This document shows, in pieces, positions 10,324-18,379 of a DNA stretch of 64,000 nucleotides. A program made the position numbers and the translations under genes. The DNA is from an uncultured Lachnospiraceae bacterium (GTDB taxonomy: Bacteria > Bacillota > Clostridia > Lachnospirales > Lachnospiraceae). The number at the start of each line of letters is the position of its first letter. The first letter of the stretch is position 1. The stretch spans positions 51,292-115,291 of the forward strand of contig CANQDA010000007.1 in the NCBI GenBank assembly GCA_947591155.1, in the 5' to 3' direction. The notes under the pieces are model-generated. The model did no database searches. It was not told the DNA's origin and saw only the letters and a program-made list of their open reading frames with translations.

Positions 10324-10666
10324 GCGGCGCCTCCTTGCCTCCGATCGGAAAAACAGTGACGTCCGGCATCAGATTGGATCCCATGATCTCGTAGTCGATC
10401 ACGTACCTGTCCGAATCCCAGTCAATTCCGTAATGTTCTTTTATGTAGTCAAGACTTTCCGGATAGCGTCCCTTCATCGCGTAACAGTGGACTGCGCTGC
10501 GCAGGATCGCCTGCCGCAGGCTGTCGATCTGACTGTTGTCTGAAGAACGGCGTATCGCCGAGACTCCCCAGAGCAAGAGAGCGATAGCGAGACACATCCC
10601 GGCGATCGACGTGATCGCACGGCGCAGTGTGTGCGAGGATGTCTTGTTTTGCGCAAAACGGTTCAT
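10313..10666 (-). CDS. Pseudopilin-like small membrane protein
   Basis: 117 residues: basic N-terminus, one transmembrane helix (residues about 18-36), then a segment LRQAILRSAVHCYAMKGRYP resembling the alpha-helix and Y-P turn of T2SS/T4P pilins, in which a long N-terminal helix runs into a small C-terminal domain. CGGAGG precedes the ATG. No clear prepilin peptidase site (G followed by five residues with Glu). It sits between the GspF gene and the DUF4860-like gene on the minus strand. The pilin-like call rests on layout and this helix. Confidence 0.72.
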   Translation of the reverse strand: MNRFAQNKTSSHTLRRAITSIAGMCLAIALLLWGVSAIRRSSDNSQIDSLRQAILRSAVHCYAMKGRYPESLDYIKEHYGIDWDSDRYVIDYEIMGSNLMPDVTVFPIGGKEAPHAD

Positions 10667-10725
10667 ATATGCCTCCGTTGTTCACCGCCGACAGCGGTGA
10701 GCATTGCTTTTCTGATTTCCGGATA

Positions 10726-11766
10726 TCAGCCGATGTTTGTCATGACGCCCAACAGCGGCAGCATGACGGACACGAGGATCAGTCCGGTGAGGATTGAGAG
10801 GATCGCGGTCAAAGTGGGCTCCAGCATATTGACTGCCGCCTGGATCTGCTCGTCGGCTTCCTCCTGACAGTTGTCGGAGATGTGATCCAGAGCGATCTCG
10901 GCCGTGCCGGTCCGGAAGCCGATCGTGACCATGCGGGCGTTCAGTCCGGTGATGATCCCGGCGTCGCGCAGGGAGGCGGAGAGATCGTTGCCTTCGCCCA
11001 TGAGTCTGCTGGCCTGCTTGACACTCTCCTCAAACTCGTCATGCTTTGTCAGGGAGTTGGCGAGCTCGAAGCTCTCGCCCATGTCCAGTCCGCTGTGCAG
11101 AGAAAGCGCGAGCGCTTTGCAGAAGCGGGAGGTCGCCAGCTGACGCGCGACTCTGCGGCCGAGCGGAAGGCGGGTAACGGCGGCGATCAGGGCCGGAGCG
11201 CCTTTGCCTGTGCGCAGGGCGATCAGAGCGCCGAGTACCAGAAGGACCACCGCGACAAGAAGCACCGCCGATACGCGCTGCACGACTCCGGAGATCCGGA
11301 ATACGACAGCGGAGATACCGGTCATCTCGATGCCGAGCTGATCGAATACCTCGCGGAATACGGGCATTACCTGCGTCATCAGGACAACGAGCACCGCGAA
11401 AAGCATCACGAGCAGGATGAGCGGGTAGGTGAGCGCATCACGGATGCTGCGCATCAGTTCCGCCTGACGGCTGTAATATTCATAAAGAGAAGTCATCACA
11501 TCCTCGAGCGTGCCGCTGCGCTCCGCGATCTCCGTCATGCGGACAAAATATTCCGGAAAGACTTCTGTGCTTTCGAGCGCCTCTGACAGATCGCCGGTCT
11601 CCTCCAGAGACTGGTATACGGCGTCCAGAATATCCTTTCCGCCTCCGGGCGGCGTATCGTCGCGCATGATCATGACGCCCTCGAGCGTTGAGATGCCCGA
11701 ATGAAGGATCATGGCAAGCTGTTCCGCGAAAGCGGAGAGTTCGCTGTCTGTCAAAATCTTTTTCAT
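10726..11766 (-). CDS. Type II secretion / type IV pilus inner-membrane platform protein (GspF/PilC family)
   Basis: 346 residues with the two-repeat GspF architecture. A cytoplasmic helical domain (ELSAFAEQLAMILHSGI) is followed by a hydrophobic pair (about residues 125-185); the second cytoplasmic domain (FCKALALSLHSGLDMGESFELA) is followed by a C-terminal membrane helix ending in MLPLLGVM, the usual GspF terminus. In this family the protein anchors the assembly ATPase and pulls pseudopilins from the membrane. It is the second gene of the leftward operon, after the transglutaminase-like lipoprotein and ahead of the pseudopilin-like genes. Somewhat shorter than Gram-negative PilC (about 400). 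Confidence 0.9.
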   Translation of the reverse strand: MKKILTDSELSAFAEQLAMILHSGISTLEGVMIMRDDTPPGGGKDILDAVYQSLEETGDLSEALESTEVFPEYFVRMTEIAERSGTLEDVMTSLYEYYSRQAELMRSIRDALTYPLILLVMLFAVLVVLMTQVMPVFREVFDQLGIEMTGISAVVFRISGVVQRVSAVLLVAVVLLVLGALIALRTGKGAPALIAAVTRLPLGRRVARQLATSRFCKALALSLHSGLDMGESFELANSLTKHDEFEESVKQASRLMGEGNDLSASLRDAGIITGLNARMVTIGFRTGTAEIALDHISDNCQEEADEQIQAAVNMLEPTLTAILSILTGLILVSVMLPLLGVMTNIG

Positions 11767-11790
11767 ACTGATATACCTGTTCCTTTCGTT

Positions 11791-12726
11791 TTACCGGACG
11801 TACTCTAGCGTGTAATTATCCCCGTCGCCGACATGGGTGTTGGTCAGCTCATCGTTGTCGACTGCCGCGGCATAGGTCGGATCCATCATTTCCCACTCGT
11901 TTCCGTTGAACTGAACGGCGCGCCGTACCCAGCCGATCGATTCGATGAAAATGTCGACCCAGGCATGGCGGATATCACCGCTGTATCCGATGTTCAGACG
12001 CGCAGGGATGGACAGCGAGCGCAGCATGGCGACCGTCAGCGCGGCATAGTCGAAACAGATGCCCTTGCCCGTGCGAAGCGTCTCGTCGATGTCCGGAAGA
12101 TATCCGGTCTCGACGGTGGCGGCCTTCTCGTCGTCGTAGGTAATGTGTTCTGTCACGTAGCTGTAGATTGCAGTCAGGGCGTCGAGATCGGACTCACAGT
12201 CCGCGGAGAGCTCCTCGGCCAGACGGACAGCCTCGCTGTCCTGCGTAAACTCGACATATTGATTCGGATATAAAAAAGGAAGAAACTCATTCTCAAGCTC
12301 CACGGTCACCGCGTAGGCCAGCAGAGATACGTACTGATCTCCGCCGATATTCTGGTAAGCGACGATGCTGTATTCTCCGCTCCCCGCGGTCAGCGGAAAC
12401 GCAGTGGACACATCGGGCTCTTCCAAAAAGTATTTGTAGATGATCCCGTCGGGTCCGGTCACCTGAATGTTAATCTTTTCCCCTTCCCCGGAGACAATAC
12501 CCATGAAATACCCCTGGTCTGTATGGGAGAAATCGAGCTTGAGAGGATCCACCTCTACGACATCTTTTTTCCCGAATTCCGGCGTCAGTACACGGATCTG
12601 TCCGGACTCATACTCCGGCTTTTCCGTCAGCCCGTCCGAACCCTGTTTTCCGCATCCGCAGCAGAGGATCCCGATCACGAAGACGAGCGCCGCGACCGAT
12701 AAGCAATGCAAGCGAAAATCTTTCAT
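11791..12726 (-). CDS. Transglutaminase-fold lipoprotein
   Basis: 311 residues. The N-terminus has a positively charged start, a hydrophobic core and a Cys-rich lipobox-like site (LCCGCGK, likely lipidated Cys25). The C-terminal half carries the transglutaminase/papain-like catalytic triad: Cys in GKGICFDYA, His in RHAWVD and Asp in MMDPTY. Family members cleave or cross-link peptide bonds, often at the cell surface. It is the first gene of the pilus-like operon and lies divergent from the riboswitch-protease unit, so it could process or cross-link surface or pilus proteins; this role is inferred. AAGGAG lies about 15 bases before the ATG, longer than usual. Confidence 0.85.
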   Translation of the reverse strand: MKDFRLHCLSVAALVFVIGILCCGCGKQGSDGLTEKPEYESGQIRVLTPEFGKKDVVEVDPLKLDFSHTDQGYFMGIVSGEGEKINIQVTGPDGIIYKYFLEEPDVSTAFPLTAGSGEYSIVAYQNIGGDQYVSLLAYAVTVELENEFLPFLYPNQYVEFTQDSEAVRLAEELSADCESDLDALTAIYSYVTEHITYDDEKAATVETGYLPDIDETLRTGKGICFDYAALTVAMLRSLSIPARLNIGYSGDIRHAWVDIFIESIGWVRRAVQFNGNEWEMMDPTYAAAVDNDELTNTHVGDGDNYTLEYVR

Positions 12727-12778
12727 GATAAATCTTGCGGACTCCTTATAAATATGATAATATTTCGGTTAAGATCAG

Positions 12779-12800
12779 TGAAACAGTTTTGATCGTTTCA
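12779..12800. promoter_or_regulatory. Inverted repeat in the divergent control region
   Basis: TGAAAC at 12779-12784 and GTTTCA at 12795-12800 form a 6-bp inverted repeat with a 10-bp spacer, upstream of the transglutaminase/pilus operon start at 12726. A second small palindrome (CTTGATACAAG, 12803-12813) lies beside it. This is a candidate operator for an unknown regulator. Confidence 0.35.
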
Positions 12801-12858
12801 AGCTTGATACAAGTATAGCAGAATAACAAAAAAAATAAAGTTTTTTTTGGAAAAAGTA

Positions 12859-12887
12859 TTGACAAATCCATTTCTATCCAGTACTAT
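12859..12887 (+). promoter_or_regulatory. Sigma-A-type promoter of the c-di-GMP riboswitch/protease unit
   Basis: TTGACA at 12859-12864, a 17-bp spacer and TACTAT at 12882-12887 form a near-consensus housekeeping promoter. Transcription would begin near 12894, just ahead of the aptamer. Confidence 0.8.
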
Positions 12888-12904
12888 GATTATAGCTTAA
12901 AGTA

Positions 12905-13016
12905 GCTCATCTGATATAGGGGCAAACCTGTCGAAAGGCGGGGACGCAAAGCCAAGGGTCTAAGGTTTATCGATTGGGTAGATTATGACAGCCGGTTGCC
13001 GCATTGTCATCATGAG
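12905..13016 (+). ncRNA. Cyclic-di-GMP-I (GEMM-I) riboswitch aptamer
   Basis: The conserved GEMM-I core is present: GGGGCAAACC (12919-12928), a hairpin with a GAAA tetraloop (12932-12937 region), GGGACGCAAAGCC (12941-12953), GGTCTAAGG (receptor strand), TTATGAC (the other receptor strand) and GCCGGTTGCC (12991-13000). The tetraloop receptor has UCUAAG/UAUGA in place of CCUAAG/UAUGG, a covarying change. Outer bases CTCAT (12906-12910) and ATGAG (13012-13016) can close P1. The ligand is c-di-GMP, bound with picomolar to nanomolar affinity in this class. It lies in the leader of the metalloprotease gene. Confidence 0.93.
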
Positions 13017-13066
13017 GCAAGATCAGAAATCATTGACCAGCTGAAATGAGAAAATGTGTATGTGGT

Positions 13067-13098
13067 AACCGCGGATTCATAGTCAGGCGGTTGTTTTT
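13067..13098 (+). terminator. Riboswitch-controlled intrinsic terminator
   Basis: AACCGC at 13067-13072 pairs with GCGGTT at 13087-13092, with further inner pairing (GATT/AGTC), then GTTTTT. It lies between the aptamer and the start codon of the protease. The 5' arm can alternatively pair with aptamer 3' sequence: 12993-13004 with 13060-13071 gives about 12 base pairs including two G-U. The two folds exclude each other. The aptamer bases used would include the equivalent of the ligand-contacting C92, so ligand binding should favour termination (OFF switch). Confidence 0.75.
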
Positions 13099-13143
13099 AT
13101 GTCCTACGAATTATATCAGGAGAAGGGGTTAGGAGGTAATGCT

Positions 13144-14097
13144 ATGAGTAGGGAAAAGCTAAAAGAGTTACTTAAAAGGCGTTCGACAAAAATCGGCAGT
13201 GTAGTACTCGCAGCGGCGCTTGTCTTCGGCGGCGGTATGTGGGCGACGAAGGATTCTCAGCCGGATCTTTCGAATATGCGTGTCTTCGTTGATCCAATCG
13301 AGACGGTTGTCATTGAGGGAGAAGAGACTCCTCTGGCTGCGCCGACGGTGAAGACGACAAAGAAGACAAAGAAAAAGAAGATCAAATTAAAGACGAAGTC
13401 CAAGAAGACTTATACGAAGAAGGGCAAGACCACTACCAAGAGGAAAACAAGCACCAAGAAGAGTGGGAACACGACCACCACGACAGAGACCGTCACGGTG
13501 ACCAGCATTCAGTATAAGTTCAAGAAGAATTCCAAGATCAAGACCCAGATCACGACGATCACGACGACAGTTACGACGACCGTGACGACCAAGAATGCGG
13601 TAGCTGCCGCAAATACGACGACGGCGGCTAAGACGGCGGCAGCAGCACCGGCAGCGGCGAGAACTCAGGAGAGCGCTTATATAACCGCAAGGAATCAGGC
13701 ATTCTCGTGGTCGAAGGTGGATTCCAGAGTGACGAACGCATTTAACCGTTTGGGATTCAAGGTCAATGTCAATCCGGCAGCGGCAGCGGCAGATAAGTAC
13801 ACCGGCAAGTTCGGCAGCGACGGTATCACAGTGAAGGTCAGCGATGGCACTGTGTACCATGAGCTGGGACACTTCCTTGCGTGGGAGGCGGGCGACTACG
13901 ACTTAAGCTCTAAGTTTGTAGGTGTCTTCAACGCTGAGAGAGGCCTGTATAAAGAGACTAATGCAGGATATGCGTGCGGTAGTGCTTCCGAATACTTCGC
14001 AGAATCGTTCTGCCAGTATGTGCTTGATCCGAACGGACTCAGAAATTCCAGACCGCAGACGTATGCGGCGATCGAGGAAGCTTTGTCGAAGCTGTAA
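13144..14097 (+). CDS. Secreted ATLF/PPEP-like zinc metalloprotease with Lys/Thr-rich stalk
   Basis: 317 residues from the ATG at 13144, chosen for AGGAGG at 13131-13136; the upstream in-frame ATG at 13099 lies inside the terminator. Order: basic N-terminus with a hydrophobic segment (residues about 17-35, signal peptide or anchor), a Lys/Thr-rich stalk (about 60-160), an Ala-rich linker and a C-terminal domain. That domain has the zinc motif HELGH (His239, Glu240, His243) and a third ligand in EYFAES (Glu287). This spacing and the YFAE signature fit the anthrax-lethal-factor-like/Pro-Pro endopeptidase group. Family members such as C. difficile PPEP-1 cut Pro-Pro bonds in sortase-anchored adhesins. 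Control by the c-di-GMP riboswitch upstream strengthens the parallel. Substrate unknown. Confidence 0.85.
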   Translation: MSREKLKELLKRRSTKIGSVVLAAALVFGGGMWATKDSQPDLSNMRVFVDPIETVVIEGEETPLAAPTVKTTKKTKKKKIKLKTKSKKTYTKKGKTTTKRKTSTKKSGNTTTTTETVTVTSIQYKFKKNSKIKTQITTITTTVTTTVTTKNAVAAANTTTAAKTAAAAPAAARTQESAYITARNQAFSWSKVDSRVTNAFNRLGFKVNVNPAAAAADKYTGKFGSDGITVKVSDGTVYHELGHFLAWEAGDYDLSSKFVGVFNAERGLYKETNAGYACGSASEYFAESFCQYVLDPNGLRNSRPQTYAAIEEALSKL

Positions 14098-14133
14098 TTC
14101 GGATATAAGAATCAGGCTGTTATGAGAAATAAG

Positions 14134-14169
14134 AATCCCGCTTCACCAGATGGTGAGGCGGGATTTTTC
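14134..14169 (+). terminator. Terminator of the metalloprotease gene
   Basis: A 14-bp stem (14134-14147 with 14152-14165, loop AGAT) ending in a T run. Strong Rho-independent terminator 37 bases after the stop codon. Confidence 0.9.
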
Positions 14170-14232
14170 ATGATGATCACTAAAAGATTTTTTGATCGAC
14201 TTTCTATCTTGTTGATCTGAGAAGTGTTTTAC

Positions 14233-14982
14233 TTATACGTTTTCTTCGGCATTAGAACTATCAGCAATTTTTGTGTTCTCAGCAATCTTTGCCTCTTCAG
14301 TAAGCTCTGCGTCTTCTATCAAGACATCTTTATCTTCCCCGGACGCCTCTTTCGGCATATATTTCCTAAAGATTTTTGCGAAGAAGCGGGAATTCACGTA
14401 AGCGATCGTGGAGAACCCCAACAGGATCCACACCAACAATCCATACCAGAAGGTATAACCGTTGTACAGTGTGAGAAACGCGGCGGCCCCAACGATCAGG
14501 AGCATGAAGACGGTGCGCGGCAGGTCGAGGATCGCCATAAACAACGCGTTTTTCATTGTCACGCGCACGGAGTTGTCGAAGCGGGCCAGCGTCGGGAAGA
14601 CGTAGAGCAGTTCCATGGAGTAGACGACGAAGGAGGCCAAAATGAGAACCCGTACCACTGTAAAGACCATGCCTGTGGCGTTCTTCAGGATCACCAGGTC
14701 CGTCGCCAGCAGGCAGCCGAGCAAGAGCAGGATCACCCAGATGACCATCGCCTGGCGGAGATTCTGTCGGAAGGATTTAAAAAAACCCCGGGCGATGTAG
14801 CCTTCTTCGTTTTCCGCCATCTTCAGCGTGACGTAATGCATGGCGGTCACCGCGGGCCCGATCGTGACGATCGGAATGCAGCAGACGATGAAAACAATAT
14901 TGAGGAGCATCAGGTCCGCCACGCGGCTGAGCGCGCGGAAGAACCCGCTGTCCATATCAAAGATACTTCGCAAAGGCATCAC
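14233..14982 (-). CDS. YesL/DUF624-family membrane protein
   Basis: 249 residues with five to six predicted membrane helices. The N-terminal pattern (GFFRALSRVADLMLLNIVFIV, followed by IPIVTIGPAVTAMHYV) is the DUF624/YesL signature. YesL proteins are often found beside carbohydrate ABC transporters, but no such genes are adjacent here. The C-terminal tail is hydrophilic and charged (Glu/Asp/Lys rich). Function not established; possibly an accessory of sugar uptake or sensing. Two ATGs in tandem at the start (MMPL). It is a single-gene unit on the minus strand. Confidence 0.85.
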   Translation of the reverse strand: MMPLRSIFDMDSGFFRALSRVADLMLLNIVFIVCCIPIVTIGPAVTAMHYVTLKMAENEEGYIARGFFKSFRQNLRQAMVIWVILLLLGCLLATDLVILKNATGMVFTVVRVLILASFVVYSMELLYVFPTLARFDNSVRVTMKNALFMAILDLPRTVFMLLIVGAAAFLTLYNGYTFWYGLLVWILLGFSTIAYVNSRFFAKIFRKYMPKEASGEDKDVLIEDAELTEEAKIAENTKIADSSNAEENV

Positions 14983-15097
14983 TCGCTTTCTGTATTATCT
15001 TTCGATATGATAGATCATTTGTATCTGCGCTTTCTACAAAGCGCGGAAGTCTACAGGAAAAAGTATAGTTGTTTTTGCCCGAAAAATCAATAAAAAA

Positions 15098-15127
15098 TTG
15101 ACAATGAATATGTTTCTGGGCTATAAT
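15098..15127 (+). promoter_or_regulatory. Promoter of ileS
   Basis: TTGACA at 15098-15103, an 18-bp spacer and TATAAT at 15122-15127. The leader of about 70 bases contains a small AAAGCC-GAA-GGCTTT hairpin (15139-15153). No T-box specifier loop or NGGUGGNA-type sequence is visible, so T-box control is not supported. Confidence 0.8.
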
Positions 15128-15138
15128 AAATGTTCGTG

Positions 15139-15178
15139 AAAGCCGAAGGCTTTTTAAAGTTGGGCACGGCTCAGCATT
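15139..15178 (+). repeat. Copy of the GCACGGCTC intergenic repeat (right-end part)
   Basis: Contains a CCGAAGG-CTTTTT stretch followed by GGGCACGGCTCAGCAT (core GCACGGCTC at 15164-15172). The same order of elements occurs at 18517-18564 before glgP and, in part, at 54922-54961 before murI. It lies in the 5' leader of ileS. Confidence 0.6.
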
Positions 15179-15201
15179 TGATAAATACGAGGAGGCAGAC
15201 C

Positions 15202-18200
15202 ATGTTGTACGATAAGGTACCTACAAGTCTGAATTTTGTCGAACGAGAGAAGCAGACAGAAAAGTTCTGGAAAGAAAACAAGATTTTTGAGAAGAGTATG
15301 GCGAACCGCGAGGGCTGCGAGACTTACACGTTCTACGACGGGCCGCCCACTGCGAACGGCAAGCCGCACATCGGCCACGTCCTGACGCGCGTCATCAAGG
15401 ATATGATCCCGCGCTACCAGACGATGAAGGGCAAGATGGTGCCCCGCAAGGCCGGCTGGGATACGCACGGACTTCCGGTGGAGCTGGAGGTGGAGCGCAT
15501 GCTCGGCCTCGACGGCAAGGAGCAGATCGAGGAGTACGGGCTGATCCCGTTTATCGATAAGTGTAAGGAGAGCGTCTGGAAGTACAAGGGAATGTGGGAG
15601 GATTTCTCCGGCACGGTCGGTTTCTGGGCCGACATGGACAATCCCTACGTGACATACCACGACGATTTCATTGAATCCGAGTGGTGGGCGCTGAAGAAGA
15701 TTTGGGACAGGCAGCTTTTGTATAAGGGCTTCAAGGTCGTCCCGTACTGCCCGCGCTGCGGCACGCCGCTGTCGGCGCAGGAGGTGGCGCAGGGCTACAA
15801 GACGGTAAAGGAGCGCTCCGCGATCGTGCGCTTTAAGGCGGTCGGCGAGGACGCGTATTTCCTAGCCTGGACGACGACGCCCTGGACGCTGCTGTCGAAC
15901 ACGGCGCTGTGCGTGAACCCGGACGAGACCTACTGCAAGGTGAAGGCAGCCGACGGCAGGACCTACTATATGGCGCAGGCGCTGCTGGATACCGTGCTCG
16001 GCAAGCTGGGCGACGAGGAAAAAGGGATCCCGGCGTATGAAGTCTTGGAGACCTACAAGGGCAAAGATCTGGAATACAGGGAATACGAGCCGTTGTTCGC
16101 GGCGGCGGGCGAGGCCGCGGCGAAGCAGCACAAGAAGGCACATTTCGTGACCTGTGACAATTATGTCACGATGTCCGACGGTACCGGCATCGTCCATATC
16201 GCGCCGGCGTTTGGCGAGGACGACAGCCGCGTGGGGCGCGACTATGATCTGCCGTTCATTCAGTTCGTGGACAACAAGGGCGAGCTGACGAAGGAGACGC
16301 CGTACGAAGGTATCTTCGTGAAGAAGGCGGATCCGGTCATCATCGCTGATCTGGACAAGGACGGCAAGCTGTTTGACGCTCCCAAGTTTGAGCATGACTA
16401 TCCGCACTGCTGGCGCTGCGACACGCCGCTGATCTACTACGCGCGCGAGTCGTGGTTCATCAAGATGACCGCGGTGAAGGACGACCTGATCGCGAACAAC
16501 AACACGATCAACTGGATTCCGGAAAGCATCGGCAAAGGGCGCTTCGGCGACTGGCTCGAGAACGTGCAGGACTGGGGCATCTCCCGGAACCGCTACTGGG
16601 GCACGCCGCTGAACATCTGGGAGTGCGAGGACTGCGGGCACATGCACTCGGTCGGCAGCCGCGAGGAGCTCTTTGAGCTCAGCGGCAACGAGGCGGCGAA
16701 GACCGTGGAGCTGCACCGCCCGTACATCGACGAGATCACGATCAAGTGCCCGAAGTGCGGCAAGACGATGCACCGTGTGCCCGAAGTGATCGACTGCTGG
16801 TTCGATTCCGGTGCGATGCCGTTCGCGCAGTACCATTATCCGTTTGAGAATAAGGAATATTTCGAGGCGCACTTCCCGGCGCAGTTCATCTCCGAGGCCG
16901 TGGACCAGACGAGAGGCTGGTTTTACTCGCTGCTCGCGGAGTCGACGCTGCTGTTCAACAAGGCGCCGTATGAAAATGTTATCGTGCTGGGGCACGTGCA
17001 GGACGAGAACGGCCAGAAGATGAGCAAGTCCAAGGGCAACGCGGTCGATCCGTTCGAGGCGCTCGAGACCTACGGGGCCGACGCGATCCGCTGGTATTTC
17101 TATGTGAACAGCGCGCCGTGGCTGCCGAACCGCTTCCACGGCAAGGCCGTGCAGGAGGGCCAGCGCAAGTTCATGGGAACATTGTGGAACACTTATGCGT
17201 TCTTCGTGCTGTACGCGAACATTGACAATTTCAATCCGATGGAGCATACACTGGACTATGGGAAGCTTCCTGTGATGGACAAGTGGCTGCTGTCCAAGAT
17301 GAACTCGATGGTGAAGACCGTCGACGAATCGCTCGGAAGCTACAAGATCCCGGAGGCCGGGCGCGCGCTGCAGGAGTTTGTGGACGACATGAGCAACTGG
17401 TACGTCCGCAGAAGCCGCGAGCGTTTCTGGGCGAAGGGCATGGAGCAGGACAAGATCAACGCTTACATGACGCTGTACACGGCGCTTGTGAACACCTGCA
17501 AGGCGGCGGCGCCGATGATCCCGTTCATGGCGGAGGACATCTACCGCAACATTGTCTGCAAGGTGGATGCGTCCGCGCCGGAGAGTATTCATCTGTGCGA
17601 CTTCCCGACCGTGGACGAGACGCAGATCGACGAGGAGCTTGAGCGCGCGATGGATCAGGTGCTTAAGGTGGTCGTGATGGGGCGTGCGTGCAGAAACGCG
17701 GCGAACATCAAGAACCGTCAGCCGATTGCTTTGATGTACATCAAGGCGCCGGAGGAGCTTCCGGAATACTTTACCGATATCGTGAAGGACGAGCTGAACG
17801 TCAAAAAGGTCCAGTACACGCAGGACGTCGGAGGCTTCATCTCCTACACGTTCAAGCCACAGCTCAAGACGGTGGGTCCGAAGTACGGCAAGCTGCTCGG
17901 GAAGATCCGCCAGGCGCTCACGGAGCTTGACGGCAACAAGGCGATGTCGGAGCTGAAGGCGAACGGCGCGCTGAAGTTTGACTTTGACGGCGCGGAGGTC
18001 GTCCTTGCCGAGGAAGACCTGCTGATCGAGACGGCGCAGACCGAGGGCTTCATCGCGGAGACGAACGGAGATATCTCCGTCGTGCTGGACACGAAGCTGA
18101 CGCCGGAGCTCATTGAAGAAGGTTTTGTGCGCGAGCTGATCAGCAAGATCCAGACGATGCGCAAGGAGGCCGGCTTTGAGGTGATGGACAAGATCCGTGT

Positions 18201-18372
18201 GTCCGTGAAGGACAACGAGAAGATCGACGCGATCCTGCGCAAGTTCGAGGACGACATCCTCTCCGACGTCATGGCGGACGAGATCGTGTACGACACGGCG
18301 AGCGGGTACGTGAAGGACTGGAACATCAACGGAGAGAATGTGACGCTTGGCGTGGAGAAGTTATATTCGTGA
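15202..18372 (+). CDS. ileS: Isoleucyl-tRNA synthetase, long (IleS2-type) form
   Basis: 1,056 residues from the ATG at 15202 (GAGGAGG eight bases upstream); an in-frame ATG 72 bases earlier lacks an RBS. Class I synthetase: HIGH motif PHIGH near residue 56, CP1 editing domain with the TTTPWTL motif, four Cys pairs of zinc-ribbon type (CPRCG, CWRCD, CEDCG, CPKCG), KMSKS at about 606-610, then an anticodon-binding domain and a DUF5915-like C-terminus. The length and the lack of a C-terminal Cys4 zinc finger fit the eukaryotic-like IleS2 class rather than the about 930-residue IleS1. IleS2 enzymes are typically less sensitive to mupirocin; the effect here is untested. It charges tRNA-Ile in the cytoplasm. 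Confidence 0.95.
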   Translation: MLYDKVPTSLNFVEREKQTEKFWKENKIFEKSMANREGCETYTFYDGPPTANGKPHIGHVLTRVIKDMIPRYQTMKGKMVPRKAGWDTHGLPVELEVERMLGLDGKEQIEEYGLIPFIDKCKESVWKYKGMWEDFSGTVGFWADMDNPYVTYHDDFIESEWWALKKIWDRQLLYKGFKVVPYCPRCGTPLSAQEVAQGYKTVKERSAIVRFKAVGEDAYFLAWTTTPWTLLSNTALCVNPDETYCKVKAADGRTYYMAQALLDTVLGKLGDEEKGIPAYEVLETYKGKDLEYREYEPLFAAAGEAAAKQHKKAHFVTCDNYVTMSDGTGIVHIAPAFGEDDSRVGRDYDLPFIQFVDNKGELTKETPYEGIFVKKADPVIIADLDKDGKLFDAPKFEHDYPHCWRCDTPLIYYARESWFIKMTAVKDDLIANNNTINWIPESIGKGRFGDWLENVQDWGISRNRYWGTPLNIWECEDCGHMHSVGSREELFELSGNEAAKTVELHRPYIDEITIKCPKCGKTMHRVPEVIDCWFDSGAMPFAQYHYPFENKEYFEAHFPAQFISEAVDQTRGWFYSLLAESTLLFNKAPYENVIVLGHVQDENGQKMSKSKGNAVDPFEALETYGADAIRWYFYVNSAPWLPNRFHGKAVQEGQRKFMGTLWNTYAFFVLYANIDNFNPMEHTLDYGKLPVMDKWLLSKMNSMVKTVDESLGSYKIPEAGRALQEFVDDMSNWYVRRSRERFWAKGMEQDKINAYMTLYTALVNTCKAAAPMIPFMAEDIYRNIVCKVDASAPESIHLCDFPTVDETQIDEELERAMDQVLKVVVMGRACRNAANIKNRQPIALMYIKAPEELPEYFTDIVKDELNVKKVQYTQDVGGFISYTFKPQLKTVGPKYGKLLGKIRQALTELDGNKAMSELKANGALKFDFDGAEVVLAEEDLLIETAQTEGFIAETNGDISVVLDTKLTPELIEEGFVRELISKIQTMRKEAGFEVMDKIRVSVKDNEKIDAILRKFEDDILSDVMADEIVYDTASGYVKDWNINGENVTLGVEKLYS

Positions 18373-18379
18373 AAGCAAT

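Noticed and set aside
13099..13143. Upstream ATG at 13099 as the start of the metalloprotease
   Set aside because: It lies within the terminator T run and has no RBS, while AGGAGG is well placed before 13144.
15128..15201. T-box riboswitch before ileS
   Set aside because: The leader is only about 70 bases with no specifier stem or T-box sequence.
15862..17592. 576-residue open frame antisense to ileS
   Set aside because: Shadow frame of the synthetase gene, with no RBS or recognisable domain.
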